NCBI RefSeq assembly: GCF_014207095.1 | Contig: NZ_JACHBG010000010.1 | Location: forward strand, 62,001 to 126,000 | Origin: Martinezella lusitana | Lineage (GTDB): Bacteria; Pseudomonadota; Alphaproteobacteria; Rhizobiales; Rhizobiaceae | DNA length: 64,000 nucleotides | Reading direction: 5' to 3' | In this document: positions 45,116 through 54,842 of the stretch, piece by piece | Numbering within the stretch: the stretch's first letter is position 1 | How the letters are laid out: each line of letters begins with the position of its first letter | Notes under the pieces: model-generated | Seen by the model: only the letters and a program-made list of their open reading frames with translations | Database searches by the model: none | What the model was told of the DNA's origin: nothing | Program-made: the position numbers and the translations under genes

Positions 45116-45279
45116 AGAACTGGCTACTCCCACCGAGCGATACGCTCCTGCTCAGGCGCTCGCTGAGCCACTGGCCTGCGTTACAATATTACGGCAAGCT
45201 CTGTCTAAGCAGGCCGCTTAATACCCATACCGATCTTCATTCGATTCGCCCAACGCCATAGGACTGAAAGAATAGAGAA

Positions 45280-45317
45280 TCTGGCCGGAGCGATGGACAA
45301 CCATCACTCCGGCCAGA
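45280..45317 (-). terminator. Strong hairpin terminator for the polar amino acid ABC operon
   Basis: TCTGGCCGGAG pairs with CTCCGGCCAGA (11 bp), and inside GATGG pairs with CCATC around loop ACAA, after one C-A mismatch. On the minus strand it is followed by TTCTCTATTCTTTC. It lies 30 bp past the ATPase gene. Confidence 0.75.
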
Positions 45318-45346
45318 GCCAAGCTTGTGGTTCAAACCTGAATTCC

Positions 45347-46090
45347 CTACAGCCGTCCTGCCTCGATAATGCTCTGCAGGAAGCTGCGCGTGCGCTCCTC
45401 CTTCGGGTCGCCGAAAATCTGGGACGGAGGACCTTCCTCATGAACCTTGCCACCATAAAGGAAGCAGACCTTGCTCGCCACTTCGCGCGCAAATCCCATT
45501 TCATGTGTAGCGAGCAGCATGGTCATGCCCTCGGCCGCGAGATCGCGCACGATGTTCAATACCTCGGACACCAATTCGGGATCGAGCGCCGAGGTAATTT
45601 CGTCCAAAAGCAGCACCGATGGCCCCATCGCCAGCGCCCGCACGATGGCGACGCGCTGTTGCTGGCCGCCAGACAGCTGATCGGGATAGGCAGTCGCTCG
45701 ATGTTCGAGGCCGATACGCTTCAGCAATGACAGGGCGCGGGCTTCGGCCTCCCCGCGCTTCTGACCCAGAACCTTGGTCGGCGCGAGCATGACATTCTCA
45801 ACCACGCTCATATGCGGAAACAGATTATAGCTCTGGAACACGATGCCGACATCGCGCCGGAGCGCATTGACGTCGACACCAGGGCCGGACATGCGATCGC
45901 CATGGAAGCGGATCTCGCCATCCTGGATCTGCTCCAGTCCATTGAGGCAGCGCAGCAAGGTGGACTTACCGCAACCGGAAGGTCCGATCAGGCAGACGAC
46001 TTGATGCTCGTCCACGTCGAGGTTCAGCCCGTCGAGTATCTTCACATGGCCATAGGATTTCGTCAGGTTGCGAATTTCGATCATCGCCAT
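45347..46090 (-). CDS. Polar amino acid ABC ATPase (GlnQ/HisP type)
   Basis: A 247-residue ATPase with Walker A GPSGCGKST, signature LSGGQQQRVAIVRAL and Walker B VLLLDEITSALD (Ile where most have Pro). FQSYNLFPHMSVVENV is typical of the polar amino acid family. It pairs with the permease 22 bp upstream. Last gene of its operon. Confidence 0.92.
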   Translation of the reverse strand: MAMIEIRNLTKSYGHVKILDGLNLDVDEHQVVCLIGPSGCGKSTLLRCLNGLEQIQDGEIRFHGDRMSGPGVDVNALRRDVGIVFQSYNLFPHMSVVENVMLAPTKVLGQKRGEAEARALSLLKRIGLEHRATAYPDQLSGGQQQRVAIVRALAMGPSVLLLDEITSALDPELVSEVLNIVRDLAAEGMTMLLATHEMGFAREVASKVCFLYGGKVHEEGPPSQIFGDPKEERTRSFLQSIIEAGRL

Positions 46091-46112
46091 CGGTCGTACC
46101 TTTCCAGATCAG

Positions 46113-47246
46113 CTATGACTGCGTGCGGCGCTGCTCACGCTCGAGCAGCCTGTCCACGAAGCGGGCTTGCGGGATGGTGATCACGATGAAGAGCAGAGCT
46201 ACCGTCGTTACCGGCGACAGATTAAAACTGTTGGCGCCGACGATACGTGCCTGATTGAATGCATCGATCGAGCCAATAACATTGACGAGCGCCGTATCCT
46301 TCTGCAGGCCGATGAAGTCGTTAAGCAGCGGCGGGATGATGCGCCGTACCGCCTGCGGCAGCACGACATAACGCAAGGTCTGCATGTAGGACAGGCCGAG
46401 AGATCGAGCCGCCGCAACCTGGCTGCGGTGAATACTGTCGATACCGGACCGGTAGACCTCGGCAACATAGGCACCATAAGTGAGGGTAAGCGCTATGATC
46501 GCATAGGATTCCGGCGACAGATCCTTCAGATAGGGCAGGCCCGTCAACGGGATGCCGAAGCCGATGAGATAGATATTGATGATCGCCGGCATGCCGCGAA
46601 ACATATCCGTGTAAATGGTCGCGATCATACGCACTGGCCGACCGGCCTCGCCCGGCATCAGCCGGGCGATCGCGACGACCAAGCCCCAGATCAGCACCAG
46701 TACCTCTGCGAGCACGAATATATAGACGTTAACCCAGAAGGCTTTGAGCACGAGGCCGAAGGAGCTGAAGATCAATGGCAGCTGCACAAAGGTACGGCTG
46801 ACGGCGAGATCGTTGGCCATCAGGAACTGTGCCCCGGCGAGCAGGAGCACAATGACAGCCCCGTAGCCTAACGTCGAAAAGGCGGACTCGCGTGATGCTG
46901 CGGCGGCGATCCGTGCGGCAATCAGGTCATTGCCGGCAAGAGCATTTTTGGCCATGGCTGATGCACGCCACGAATTGGTCGCCGGCCGCAGCAGCAGCAA
47001 CATGACGAGACCGCACAACACCAACAAGGCGGCCGAGATGCTGCCACCGGCATCAAGTTCGGTCAGTGCTCCATAGATGTCGCGCAGAGTTTTCCAGCTA
47101 GCAAGCAGGATGAAGATGCTGACGATCAAGGCGGTCGCGGCCCAGTTCGTCGTGTCTTTCGGCGGTGCGCTGGCACTCCAGCTACGCCCGCCCTCATAAA
47201 GACCAAGCAGTGGTTTGGTCCCCGGTTTAGGGGTATTTTCGGACAT
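46113..47246 (-). CDS. Polar amino acid ABC permease (HisM/GlnP type, long form)
   Basis: A 377-residue permease. The last ~220 residues hold the transport domain (MFRGMPAIINIYLIGFGIP, the EAA loop AAARSLGLSYMQTLRYVVLP). The first ~150 add three or so membrane helices and a soluble stretch. ATG 47246 begins MSENTPKPGTKPLLG; sequence above it looks non-coding. A single permease suggests a homodimer. Confidence 0.88.
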   Translation of the reverse strand: MSENTPKPGTKPLLGLYEGGRSWSASAPPKDTTNWAATALIVSIFILLASWKTLRDIYGALTELDAGGSISAALLVLCGLVMLLLLRPATNSWRASAMAKNALAGNDLIAARIAAAASRESAFSTLGYGAVIVLLLAGAQFLMANDLAVSRTFVQLPLIFSSFGLVLKAFWVNVYIFVLAEVLVLIWGLVVAIARLMPGEAGRPVRMIATIYTDMFRGMPAIINIYLIGFGIPLTGLPYLKDLSPESYAIIALTLTYGAYVAEVYRSGIDSIHRSQVAAARSLGLSYMQTLRYVVLPQAVRRIIPPLLNDFIGLQKDTALVNVIGSIDAFNQARIVGANSFNLSPVTTVALLFIVITIPQARFVDRLLEREQRRTQS

Positions 47247-47437
47247 CTCATGCCTCTGCTTTGAAGGCATTTTCCGGAATGGACTTGGTTTCTCGTTGGA
47301 AAATGCGTCAGAACAAATCTGGGCGAAGGTGCCGTTCCCCATTCCGTCCGATGTCGGAGAAATCCCGGCAAGATCAGGCAATTATGGGAACGACAGCACC
47401 GGATCGCCAGAGACGACGATCCGGTTCGATAGCCAGA

Positions 47438-48292
47438 TCAGGGCTTGAGATAGGGGATTTGGGCCGGATCTGCACCCCAGGCATCGGCGAGATATTTCTT
47501 GGAGAGGCCGGCAAGGGTGCCGTCCTTCTTCATGTCTTCAATCATCTTGTTGAATGCAGTCTCGTTGGGTGATCCCTTGGGGTAGAGAGCACCATAGGAT
47601 TCGCCCGTCGTGTACTGATAAGGCACTCCGATCATACCATGCGAATTGGTGGCGACCCCGAGCATAATCGAGGTGTCATGCAAGGCTGCATCGATCTGGT
47701 TGGACATCAGGGCCGTGGACAGCACGCCGGTATCGGAGAAAACCTTGACCTCCTTGGGCTTCAGCTTCTGATCGACAAAATTCGCGCCGGTGGTGCCCTG
47801 CATCACGCCGAAGCGCATGTCCTTCACCGTATCGGCCGTGTATTTCGTACCCTTCTTGACCGCTACGCCGATATCGGAGTCGAAATAGGGCGTCGAGAAA
47901 TCAACCACCTTCTTGCGCTTGTCAGTGATGGAAATCTCAGCCAGCGCAATATCGAAATCCTTGGTCTGTGCGGCGACGAGCGCGTCAAAGGACACGTTGA
48001 CGACCTTCACCTTGTCGAGGCCGGCGCGATAGGCCATGTTGACGGCCATGCAATATTCGTAACCGTCCTTCATTGCATCCGGTGAATCGCCATTCCACCA
48101 AGCTGGTGCCGGCAGCGTGGTCTGAACAGTCAGCTGCCCGGCAACTGCCGGCTTGATCGGATCAGATCCCTTGGTTCCCGTAATTTCACAATTCCCGATC
48201 TTTTCCGCCATGGCAGGAATTGCTGCGCCAAGCAGCACCGCACCACAGATCAGGCCGCCGACAATAGAGTGCTTTCCCACACGAGTTTTCAT
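47438..48292 (-). CDS. Amino acid ABC binding protein, family 3
   Basis: A 284-residue periplasmic protein. The signal peptide (GGLICGAVLLGAAIPAMA) is followed by a family 3 body: DALVAAQTKDFDIALAEISI, DFSTPYFDSDIGVAV, FGVMQGTTGANFV. GGGAGGAG lies upstream of ATG 48292. It opens the operon; ligand unknown, perhaps an amino acid amide given the neighbouring amidase. Confidence 0.89.
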   Translation of the reverse strand: MKTRVGKHSIVGGLICGAVLLGAAIPAMAEKIGNCEITGTKGSDPIKPAVAGQLTVQTTLPAPAWWNGDSPDAMKDGYEYCMAVNMAYRAGLDKVKVVNVSFDALVAAQTKDFDIALAEISITDKRKKVVDFSTPYFDSDIGVAVKKGTKYTADTVKDMRFGVMQGTTGANFVDQKLKPKEVKVFSDTGVLSTALMSNQIDAALHDTSIMLGVATNSHGMIGVPYQYTTGESYGALYPKGSPNETAFNKMIEDMKKDGTLAGLSKKYLADAWGADPAQIPYLKP

Positions 48293-48835
48293 ATCCAGCT
48301 TCTCCTCCCCTTATATTTTATCATTATCTCGCTGCCCCATGCAGAAACGGATTTTTCCGTCCTGTGGCGCTCGCGGTCCTCACAAAACATTTGTGACTCA
48401 GAGCTTTTGTAAACACAAGCACCGTTTGCAACGAGTTTATGACGGGCCAGTCTATTAAGTCGCGTCGGACTCTCCCGATTTGTTTTCAACGCCTCAGCTC
48501 CGTGCTGTTACAGCACACTTTCCTTACAACAGACTATCGGGCGCCCACGTCCAAAGCGCATAAAGATCTCGGCGCTCCGTATCCCAAAGAGATTTGGCCC
48601 CGCGATGATCTGGTTGACGATTGCAGAATGGACTTCCGGCCATTGGAACGATGTTTCGGCAACGCGAAGGAACGACCAGGGAGCAGTCTTCTGAGTGAGC
48701 GCGACGCCAGGAATCTGAGCAACAGATCAAGAAGCGCTTATGTTTCAATGATTTAGATGCACAGAGACGCGAGCTGACAATCAAACGGATCGCCCCATAA
48801 TGCGGCGATCCTAAAGCTCACGAGAGGCTCTTGTC
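48293..48835. other. Intergenic, promoter region, no gene seen
   Basis: About 540 bases between divergent operons. The promoters of the amino acid ABC operon (left) and the GDSL gene (right) must lie here. Short frames on both strands show no family resemblance or credible starts. Confidence 0.45.
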
Positions 48836-49675
48836 ATGAACATGACCAAAGAACAAATGCAGTGGATGGTAAAGGTCTTTCAGCCGGAGAAGACGGTCGC
48901 CTCGCTGCCCGGGGCGGCTTCGCTCAACGAAGCCGCGTGCGCTGCTCTGCTGGGGCTTGATCCCGGCCTTTATTCAGCGGAACTCGCACGGCTTGCGGCA
49001 GGCGCCAAGAATGCGACGCAAGCATTGCTGGCGGACCCGCAGATTGCAGCAATGGTCGACCGGCTTCCTTTGCAGGCAGGCGCTCGGGTCTTTGCATTGG
49101 GCGACAGCCGCACGTCCGATCCTCAATCCTGGGCGCTCATCCTGCAAGAGATGCTTACGGCACGTCGGCCGTCCGACAACATATCCGTGGTGGCCAGCGC
49201 AATCAGCGGCGACACGACCACCCATGCACTGATCCGGATCAGCGAGGTGCTCGCCGGCGAACCGGACTGGATCCTGTTCTTTATCGGATTGAATGACGCG
49301 AGAACGCAAGGGAACGAACCCACCAAGACCATTGTCCACCACGCAGAGACGGCCCGGAATTTTGCCGAGCTTCGATCGCGGATCGCAAGAGAAACCAAGG
49401 CGCGGCGCATCTGGGTCACGCCCGTTCCCGTGAATGAAAACCGGGTGTCGAACCATTGGGCACTCGCTGCATTCGGAGTGCGTTTCCTGAATAAGGACGT
49501 TGCAGAAGTTGCAGCGGCAATGCGCGGGCTCGACGACCCGGTGATTGATCTCTTCCAACGGTTCGACAAGCCGTCACTCGACGCATTGCTGATGGACGAT
49601 GGACTCCACTTCACCGAGGCCGGACAGCAGCGCATTGCACTCGAGATCCTCCGCTCCTGGAGTGATCTGAAATGA
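48836..49675 (+). CDS. GDSL/SGNH hydrolase
   Basis: A 279-residue esterase-fold protein. The nucleophile S91 lies in FALGDSRTSD, Gly in SAISGDTT, Asn in FFIGLNDAR and the Asp/His pair in DGLHFTEAGQQ: all four SGNH blocks. The N-terminal ~80 residues are an extra helical region. No signal peptide. Its stop overlaps the next start (ATGA). Confidence 0.85.
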   Translation: MNMTKEQMQWMVKVFQPEKTVASLPGAASLNEAACAALLGLDPGLYSAELARLAAGAKNATQALLADPQIAAMVDRLPLQAGARVFALGDSRTSDPQSWALILQEMLTARRPSDNISVVASAISGDTTTHALIRISEVLAGEPDWILFFIGLNDARTQGNEPTKTIVHHAETARNFAELRSRIARETKARRIWVTPVPVNENRVSNHWALAAFGVRFLNKDVAEVAAAMRGLDDPVIDLFQRFDKPSLDALLMDDGLHFTEAGQQRIALEILRSWSDLK

Positions 49676-50538
49676 AATACCTCATTACCGGGGCAACGGG
49701 AAATATCGGCTCTCTGGTCACGACGCGCCTGCTCCACGGGGGCGAGTTGCCTTGTGTGCTGGCCCGCGACGGGAGGAAGGCGCGGAAATTCTACGGCGAT
49801 CACGTCGAAATCCGAGTTGGCGACCTTGCCGGGCCTGTTGACCAATTGGCGATGGCATTTGCGGGGTGCGAGGCGCTCTTTCTCATCAACACCGGCCCGA
49901 ATCTGGCCGAAAGGGATGCAACCTGTGCGCTGGCAGCGCGCACGGCCGGCATCCAGCATCTCGTCAAGCTCTCGACGCTCGATGCCATAACCGGCATCGG
50001 AACAGGCCCTTGGCACGCGCGCGGCGAAGCGGCCATATGCGGGAGTGGTGTGCCGCACACATTCATTCAAACCGCGGCCTTCATGTCGAATGCCTTGAGC
50101 TGGGCGGATTCGATCCGCACGGACGGAGCGTTATTCTCCTCGACCGGCGATGGCAGGATCGCCTTCATTCACCCCGGCGACATCGCTGATGTCGCTGTGT
50201 CGGTATTAACGCAGAAGCATACCCGGAATAGGTCGTTGGTCATTACGGGCTGCCAGGCGCTGAGTTATCGGGAAATGGTGACGGCTATCGGTAACGCTAT
50301 AGGCGAGCCCATCCGCTATGAAACCATATCGGACGCAGAAGCTCTGGCCGGGGCGCTAATGTGGGCTGATCGCCCCTATGCCGAAGCGCTGGTCGATATC
50401 TGGCGTGCGGTGCGCGAAGGTCGTCTTGCCACGGTCAGCACTGGCGTTGAGCAACAGCTTGGCCGCCCGCCAAGAAGCTTTGCCGATTGGATCGAGGAAA
50501 ACATCGGCGCTTTTGGCGGAAGAGCAAGGCGATCCTGA
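49672..50538 (+). CDS. NmrA-like NAD(P)-binding protein
   Basis: A 288-residue atypical SDR. ITGATGNIGSLVTTRLL is the dinucleotide loop; the catalytic Tyr-x3-Lys is absent, as in NmrA/HSCARG proteins that sense or use NADP(H). HPGDIADVAVSVL and RPYAEALVDIW are family features. Coupled to the GDSL hydrolase; tail-to-tail with a TetR gene. Confidence 0.85.
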   Translation: MKYLITGATGNIGSLVTTRLLHGGELPCVLARDGRKARKFYGDHVEIRVGDLAGPVDQLAMAFAGCEALFLINTGPNLAERDATCALAARTAGIQHLVKLSTLDAITGIGTGPWHARGEAAICGSGVPHTFIQTAAFMSNALSWADSIRTDGALFSSTGDGRIAFIHPGDIADVAVSVLTQKHTRNRSLVITGCQALSYREMVTAIGNAIGEPIRYETISDAEALAGALMWADRPYAEALVDIWRAVREGRLATVSTGVEQQLGRPPRSFADWIEENIGAFGGRARRS

Positions 50539-50577
50539 GGGTATTCGACCGGCGACCCTGCTCGCTTGCAAACGGAC

Positions 50578-51177
50578 CTATCGGCCAAGCTCCTGGTGGA
50601 TCGCCAAATAGGCGAGCGTTGCTGTCACCGCTTCACCCTTGGCATCGCGGGAGGCGAGCGGCGACAGCGTCACCCCATGCACAAGCCCTTCAACCAGATT
50701 TGGCAGCACAAACAAAATACGGTCCATGTCTTTGGCGCCACATCGGGTAATGGCCCCGGCAAAAGCCGCGTGCAGCGCGGCGCGAAAATGCTCCGGTCCC
50801 TCACTGATCACTGTGGAAACCAACCGGTGCAATTCCGCGTCCACGGAATGAATATCAACCAGCGCCTCCACAAGGCCGACGACAAACTCGCTGAACGACG
50901 ATGATCCAAAATCGGCGATGTGGTGCTGGAGGGCGCTCCGCACGTCCCCTACATGGCGCTCATGCAAAGCACTGAAAACCGACCGCTTATTGGGGAAATA
51001 CTGATAAAGGGAACCAATGCTAACCCCCGCCACCTCGGCTATGCGGTTCGTCGTCATCGCGCCCGCACCGTGTCGCTTCAAAACCAGGGGGACAGCGGCA
51101 AGAACGGCTTCCACCGTTTGACGTGAACGGTCCTGCCGTGGAATACGCCGGGCTGCAATGTTTGCGCTATGCATCAT
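50578..51177 (-). CDS. TetR-family regulator
   Basis: A 199-residue TetR protein. The HTH is AMTTNRIAEVAGVSIGSLYQ with YFPNKRSVFSAL. The start is a double ATG (51177/51174). It points toward the epoxide hydrolase across 396 bp and ends against the NmrA-like gene. Target not evident. Confidence 0.87.
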   Translation of the reverse strand: MMHSANIAARRIPRQDRSRQTVEAVLAAVPLVLKRHGAGAMTTNRIAEVAGVSIGSLYQYFPNKRSVFSALHERHVGDVRSALQHHIADFGSSSFSEFVVGLVEALVDIHSVDAELHRLVSTVISEGPEHFRAALHAAFAGAITRCGAKDMDRILFVLPNLVEGLVHGVTLSPLASRDAKGEAVTATLAYLAIHQELGR

Positions 51178-51573
51178 CGAGAGAAGCTAGCCCAGGCGTG
51201 TGGCGCAGTAAAGCTCATGGAGCTAAGTGAGTCTCCTGCGCTACGCTGGAAGGAAGCTCAAGCGGATGGTCTTCGAAAGTTGTCGGGCGAAATGAAAAAT
51301 TGACCAACCCTCGAAAGCTTTAGGTCGGTCCGCGCTAACCGCTTCAATCCAACCAACTTTAAATTCGTTTAGATTGGTATTTTGGCAGACATGCCCACGC
51401 AACCCGGTAACGCCCTAAGCACTCAACTCCAACCGGACGGACTTCCCCGCGACAAGACACCGATCAAACCCGTAAGTGACGTTCGATGTCGGGCCGTCAT
51501 TTTCGTTTTTTTACAATCTCCTCGCGGCTCCTCCTCATACTCTGATCCCATCTGCCAAGCACGGAGATGAGAG
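51178..51573. other. Intergenic, no gene seen
   Basis: About 400 bases between the divergent TetR and epoxide hydrolase genes. It must hold both promoters; I saw no clear palindrome. Confidence 0.4.
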
Positions 51574-52785
51574 ATGAACCGTCGAGATTTTTCCAAGACC
51601 TTCGCCGCCTCAGCTCTTCTGTCGGGCTTTCCCGGAAACGCAGCCCATTCACAGGAGACCGCCACGATGACCAGCCCTCAAGCTTTCGAAATCGCCATTC
51701 CTGAGCCGCAGCTCGCGGATCTCAAGTATCGGCTCCAACACACCCGCTGGCCCGATCAACCGGCTGAGGCCGGCTGGGCCATGGGCACGAGCCTGGACTA
51801 TCTCAAGCGGCTCACCGACTACTGGATCAACGAGTACGACTGGCGGAAGGCCGAGAAGGGCCTCAATGCGCTTGGCAATTTCAAGGTCGAGGTCGACAAC
51901 ATCGATCTGCACTTCGTTCACCGCCCCTCGACGAACCCGAATGCAGTTCCGCTTCTCCTCCTCCATGGTTGGCCAGATTCGTTCTACCGCTACCACCGTG
52001 TGATTAAGGCGCTATCGAAAGACTTCCATGTCGTCGTCCCCTCCATTCCCGGCACCGGCTTTTCGGGTCGGACGGCTCTGCCGATGGACCAAGTCGCCGA
52101 CCTCTTCGCCCGTCTCATGACCGAAACCTTGGGCTACGGAAAATTCGTCGCGGCTGGTGGCGACAGCGGCTCGATCATCGCGATGTCGCTGGCCCAGCGC
52201 CATCCCGAGGTGCTGCTCGGCTACCACGTGACCGATGTTGGCTATCCTGACTATACAACAGACTTCTCGGTGCTGACCGCACCGGAGCAGGCCTATGCCG
52301 GCGCGATCCAGAAGTGGTTCTTCACCCATGGCGCCTTTAACCTGGTGCATGCGACCAAGCCGCAGAGTCTGGCTTTCGCCATGAACGACTCGCCGGTCGG
52401 CCTTGCGGCGTGGATCATGAGCTTCATGGCCGGCATGGGCGTCGGCGACGAAGCAGACCAGCGGTTCGGCCATGACGAGCTGATCACCAATATCATGATC
52501 TACTGGCTGACCGAGACGGCGGCTTCATCCTTCCGGATCTATGCCGCCAACGCGATGCAGCCGCCGACCATCAAGGGCACGAATACCGGCGTTCCGGTTG
52601 CTGTGGCGACGGAAGTGCCGATCCCTGGTGGCGTACGCCTACCGCGCGAATGGGCCGATCGCCAGACTGAGGGCAACGTGATCCAGTTCCACGATATGGA
52701 AAAGGCCGGGCACTTCGCGGCATGGGAGGATCCGGAGTTTTTCGCCCGCGACCTGCGCGAGTTCGCCTCGCTTCTAGCGGGCTGA
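51574..52785 (+). CDS. Epoxide hydrolase (EHN family) with Tat signal
   Basis: A 403-residue protein. It opens MNRRDFSKTFAASALLSG, a twin-arginine signal. The EHN domain (FEIAIPEPQLADLKYRL, TRWPD) leads into an alpha/beta hydrolase core: HGWP at 131-134 and nucleophile D197 in GGDSGS, with the His in AGHFAAWEDP. Aspartate rather than serine marks epoxide hydrolases. It opens epoxides to diols; a Tat signal suggests a periplasmic place. Confidence 0.88.
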   Translation: MNRRDFSKTFAASALLSGFPGNAAHSQETATMTSPQAFEIAIPEPQLADLKYRLQHTRWPDQPAEAGWAMGTSLDYLKRLTDYWINEYDWRKAEKGLNALGNFKVEVDNIDLHFVHRPSTNPNAVPLLLLHGWPDSFYRYHRVIKALSKDFHVVVPSIPGTGFSGRTALPMDQVADLFARLMTETLGYGKFVAAGGDSGSIIAMSLAQRHPEVLLGYHVTDVGYPDYTTDFSVLTAPEQAYAGAIQKWFFTHGAFNLVHATKPQSLAFAMNDSPVGLAAWIMSFMAGMGVGDEADQRFGHDELITNIMIYWLTETAASSFRIYAANAMQPPTIKGTNTGVPVAVATEVPIPGGVRLPREWADRQTEGNVIQFHDMEKAGHFAAWEDPEFFARDLREFASLLAG

Positions 52786-52811
52786 TGGCGTCGGGGTCCT
52801 CCGCCCGGCGC

Positions 52812-53486
52812 TTAAAGCTTGTGGACCAGCTCAAGGTTCGACGGCAGGTGACCCATGATCGTTTTGATGGATTTGATCATGTGCGACTGGTCGGTATAGC
52901 CGAGTTCGGCGGCCACTCCGGCCGGCGCCTCACCCCGTTTCAGTCGCCGCACTGCTTCCTGCGCGCGCCGGATCATTTGAAAATCCTTCTGGGTGATGCC
53001 GGTGGTGCGCTTGAAATGCTGCTGAACCGAGCGCTGGGATGCGGCCTTGGGACTGTCCGAAAATGCCCTCGCGACCAGATCATCCGATTTTAACAGCCCC
53101 GCCCGGATCATCTGGTCAACCAGGTCCTCAGCGTCCTCGAAGGTCGGCAGCGGTAGATCTGTCCCGTCGAGCTCAAAGCGCTCGCCGGTGACCGAAAGCC
53201 AACGGACTTCCGCGCCGGTCCGCACTTTATCCTCGGTAGCGAGGTATACATGCGCCGCGAAGGAAATCACCACCGAGTGCTCGCCAGCGAGATAGGGCAC
53301 GTCAACTGGCTCGGTTGCCTGTCCGGTGAGAAAGACAACCGCGTCATCATCAGGCGAAACGCCGAGGATCAGATCCCAAGCCCCATCGGGCGTCGCCTTG
53401 TAGACCCCGTCTTCGAGGCAAACGGTCTGCCAGACAGTATCGATCCAAGGGTGGGACGAAGCGCGTCGCGTGTGTTTCTGGGTCAT
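52812..53486 (-). CDS. AraC-family regulator
   Basis: A 224-residue regulator. The C-terminal double HTH (SQRSVQQHFKRTTGITQKDF, VAAELGYTDQSHMIKSIKTI) is of the AraC/XylS type; the N-terminal domain (VLATEDKV-like beta region) is short. ATG 53486 gives a sensible N-terminus, MTQKHTRRASSHPW. Convergent with the epoxide hydrolase gene 26 bp away. Confidence 0.83.
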   Translation of the reverse strand: MTQKHTRRASSHPWIDTVWQTVCLEDGVYKATPDGAWDLILGVSPDDDAVVFLTGQATEPVDVPYLAGEHSVVISFAAHVYLATEDKVRTGAEVRWLSVTGERFELDGTDLPLPTFEDAEDLVDQMIRAGLLKSDDLVARAFSDSPKAASQRSVQQHFKRTTGITQKDFQMIRRAQEAVRRLKRGEAPAGVAAELGYTDQSHMIKSIKTIMGHLPSNLELVHKL

Positions 53487-53767
53487 CAGCTCAATCAAGG
53501 GAGAATGCAGCAGTAACAAGAGGGAACGGAGTACTAAGGAGAGCCGCGTCCTGACCGCAGCTTCTATTGCAGTTTCGGCCAGTCGATGAGGAGTTGCAAG
53601 ACTTCGACCGGCGGATTGCGTGCGAGTTTGGCGGTCATAGTGGTCATGTCCATGCCCCCCAGGCCGCATCCGGCAAGGGCAAGCTCTTCATTGGTTTGCC
53701 TGGCAAGCTGGATAGCCTGCAACTGCGTTCCAAGATCGGAGTGAGGGGTTACGCGTTGATGGATTCA

Positions 53768-54712
53768 TCACGTCCGTTCCTCCAGCTGCGCCAAACGGCG
53801 AATGGCTTGCGGTGGTTGACCGAAGGCGCGCACGAAGGCGCGGCGCATGCGTTCCCGATCAGCAAAACCGGTTTCCCGCGCGACGACATCGATTGGATGG
53901 CGGCCCTGCTCCATCATCAGGCGCGCGGCCTCCAGGCGCAGGTTCTCGACCGCTTTGGCCGGCGATTGGCCCGTCTCGGCTCTGAATGCGCGGCTGAACT
54001 GGCGTGGACTGAGATGCGCTACATCCGCAAGCTCCTCCACCGACAACGTTGATTTGAGATTGCTGCGCGCATGGGCAAGCGCGCTCTGGATGCGGTCGGA
54101 TTTCGGCTCTAGTTCCAGCAATGTAGAAAACTGCGACTGCCCTCCGGCGCGCCGGTGATAGACGACGAGTTTGCGGGCAACGGCACGGGCGATCTCTTGC
54201 CCATGATCCTTTTCGACCATCGCCAACGCCAGGTCGACGCCGGCCGTCATACCCGCTGATGTCCAGACGGGACCGTCGATAATGTATATGCGATCTTCCT
54301 CGGTTTTGACCCGCGGATAGCGGTTGCGAAGCTCGCGGGCGAGATACCAATGGGTCGTAGCGCGCCGACCGTCGAGAATGCCGGCTTCAGCCAGAAGGAA
54401 GGCGCCTGTGCAGATCGAGGCGAGACGACGTGTTGCCGGAAGAGCTGCGCGGATGAAATCCGCCTCCCCTTTGGTTGGCAGTTTGATGTCAACTGCCCCT
54501 GCGACGATCAGCGTGTCGAAATCGGGCGTGCCGATTATCTCCGTATCGATGATCATCCCGAGCGAGTTGGCGATCGGCCCGCCTGTCTCCGAGAGGAAAT
54601 GAATGTCGTAGACTTTCTCGTTGAGCTCGAGATTGGCAAACTCAAAGGCCGAGACCGCTGCAAGACTCATGATTTGGAAGCCGGGAAAGAGCAGGAAAGC
54701 GACTTGCTGCAT
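53768..54712 (-). CDS. GATase1-like/AraC regulator (FtrA/GlxA type)
   Basis: A 314-residue regulator with an N-terminal DJ-1/PfpI-like domain (VAFLLFPGFQIMSLAAVSAF, SICTGAFLLAEAGILDG) and a C-terminal AraC HTH pair (LSVEELADVAHLSPRQFSRA, VARETGFADRERMRRAFVRA). It starts at ATG 54712. Divergent from an SDR gene across 130 bp, which it may control. Confidence 0.9.
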   Translation of the reverse strand: MQQVAFLLFPGFQIMSLAAVSAFEFANLELNEKVYDIHFLSETGGPIANSLGMIIDTEIIGTPDFDTLIVAGAVDIKLPTKGEADFIRAALPATRRLASICTGAFLLAEAGILDGRRATTHWYLARELRNRYPRVKTEEDRIYIIDGPVWTSAGMTAGVDLALAMVEKDHGQEIARAVARKLVVYHRRAGGQSQFSTLLELEPKSDRIQSALAHARSNLKSTLSVEELADVAHLSPRQFSRAFRAETGQSPAKAVENLRLEAARLMMEQGRHPIDVVARETGFADRERMRRAFVRAFGQPPQAIRRLAQLEERT

Positions 54713-54842
54713 CGTGTCGACTCCTTTGAAAGCAATATGTCCTAAAAGGTTGTATATTCGACATTCAGGCCATCCGCAAGCGGGTGTAAAACTCTCTGCA
54801 AGCGCAAGGCATCGGGCCGGCGCGCAAATTGGAGAAGCGACC

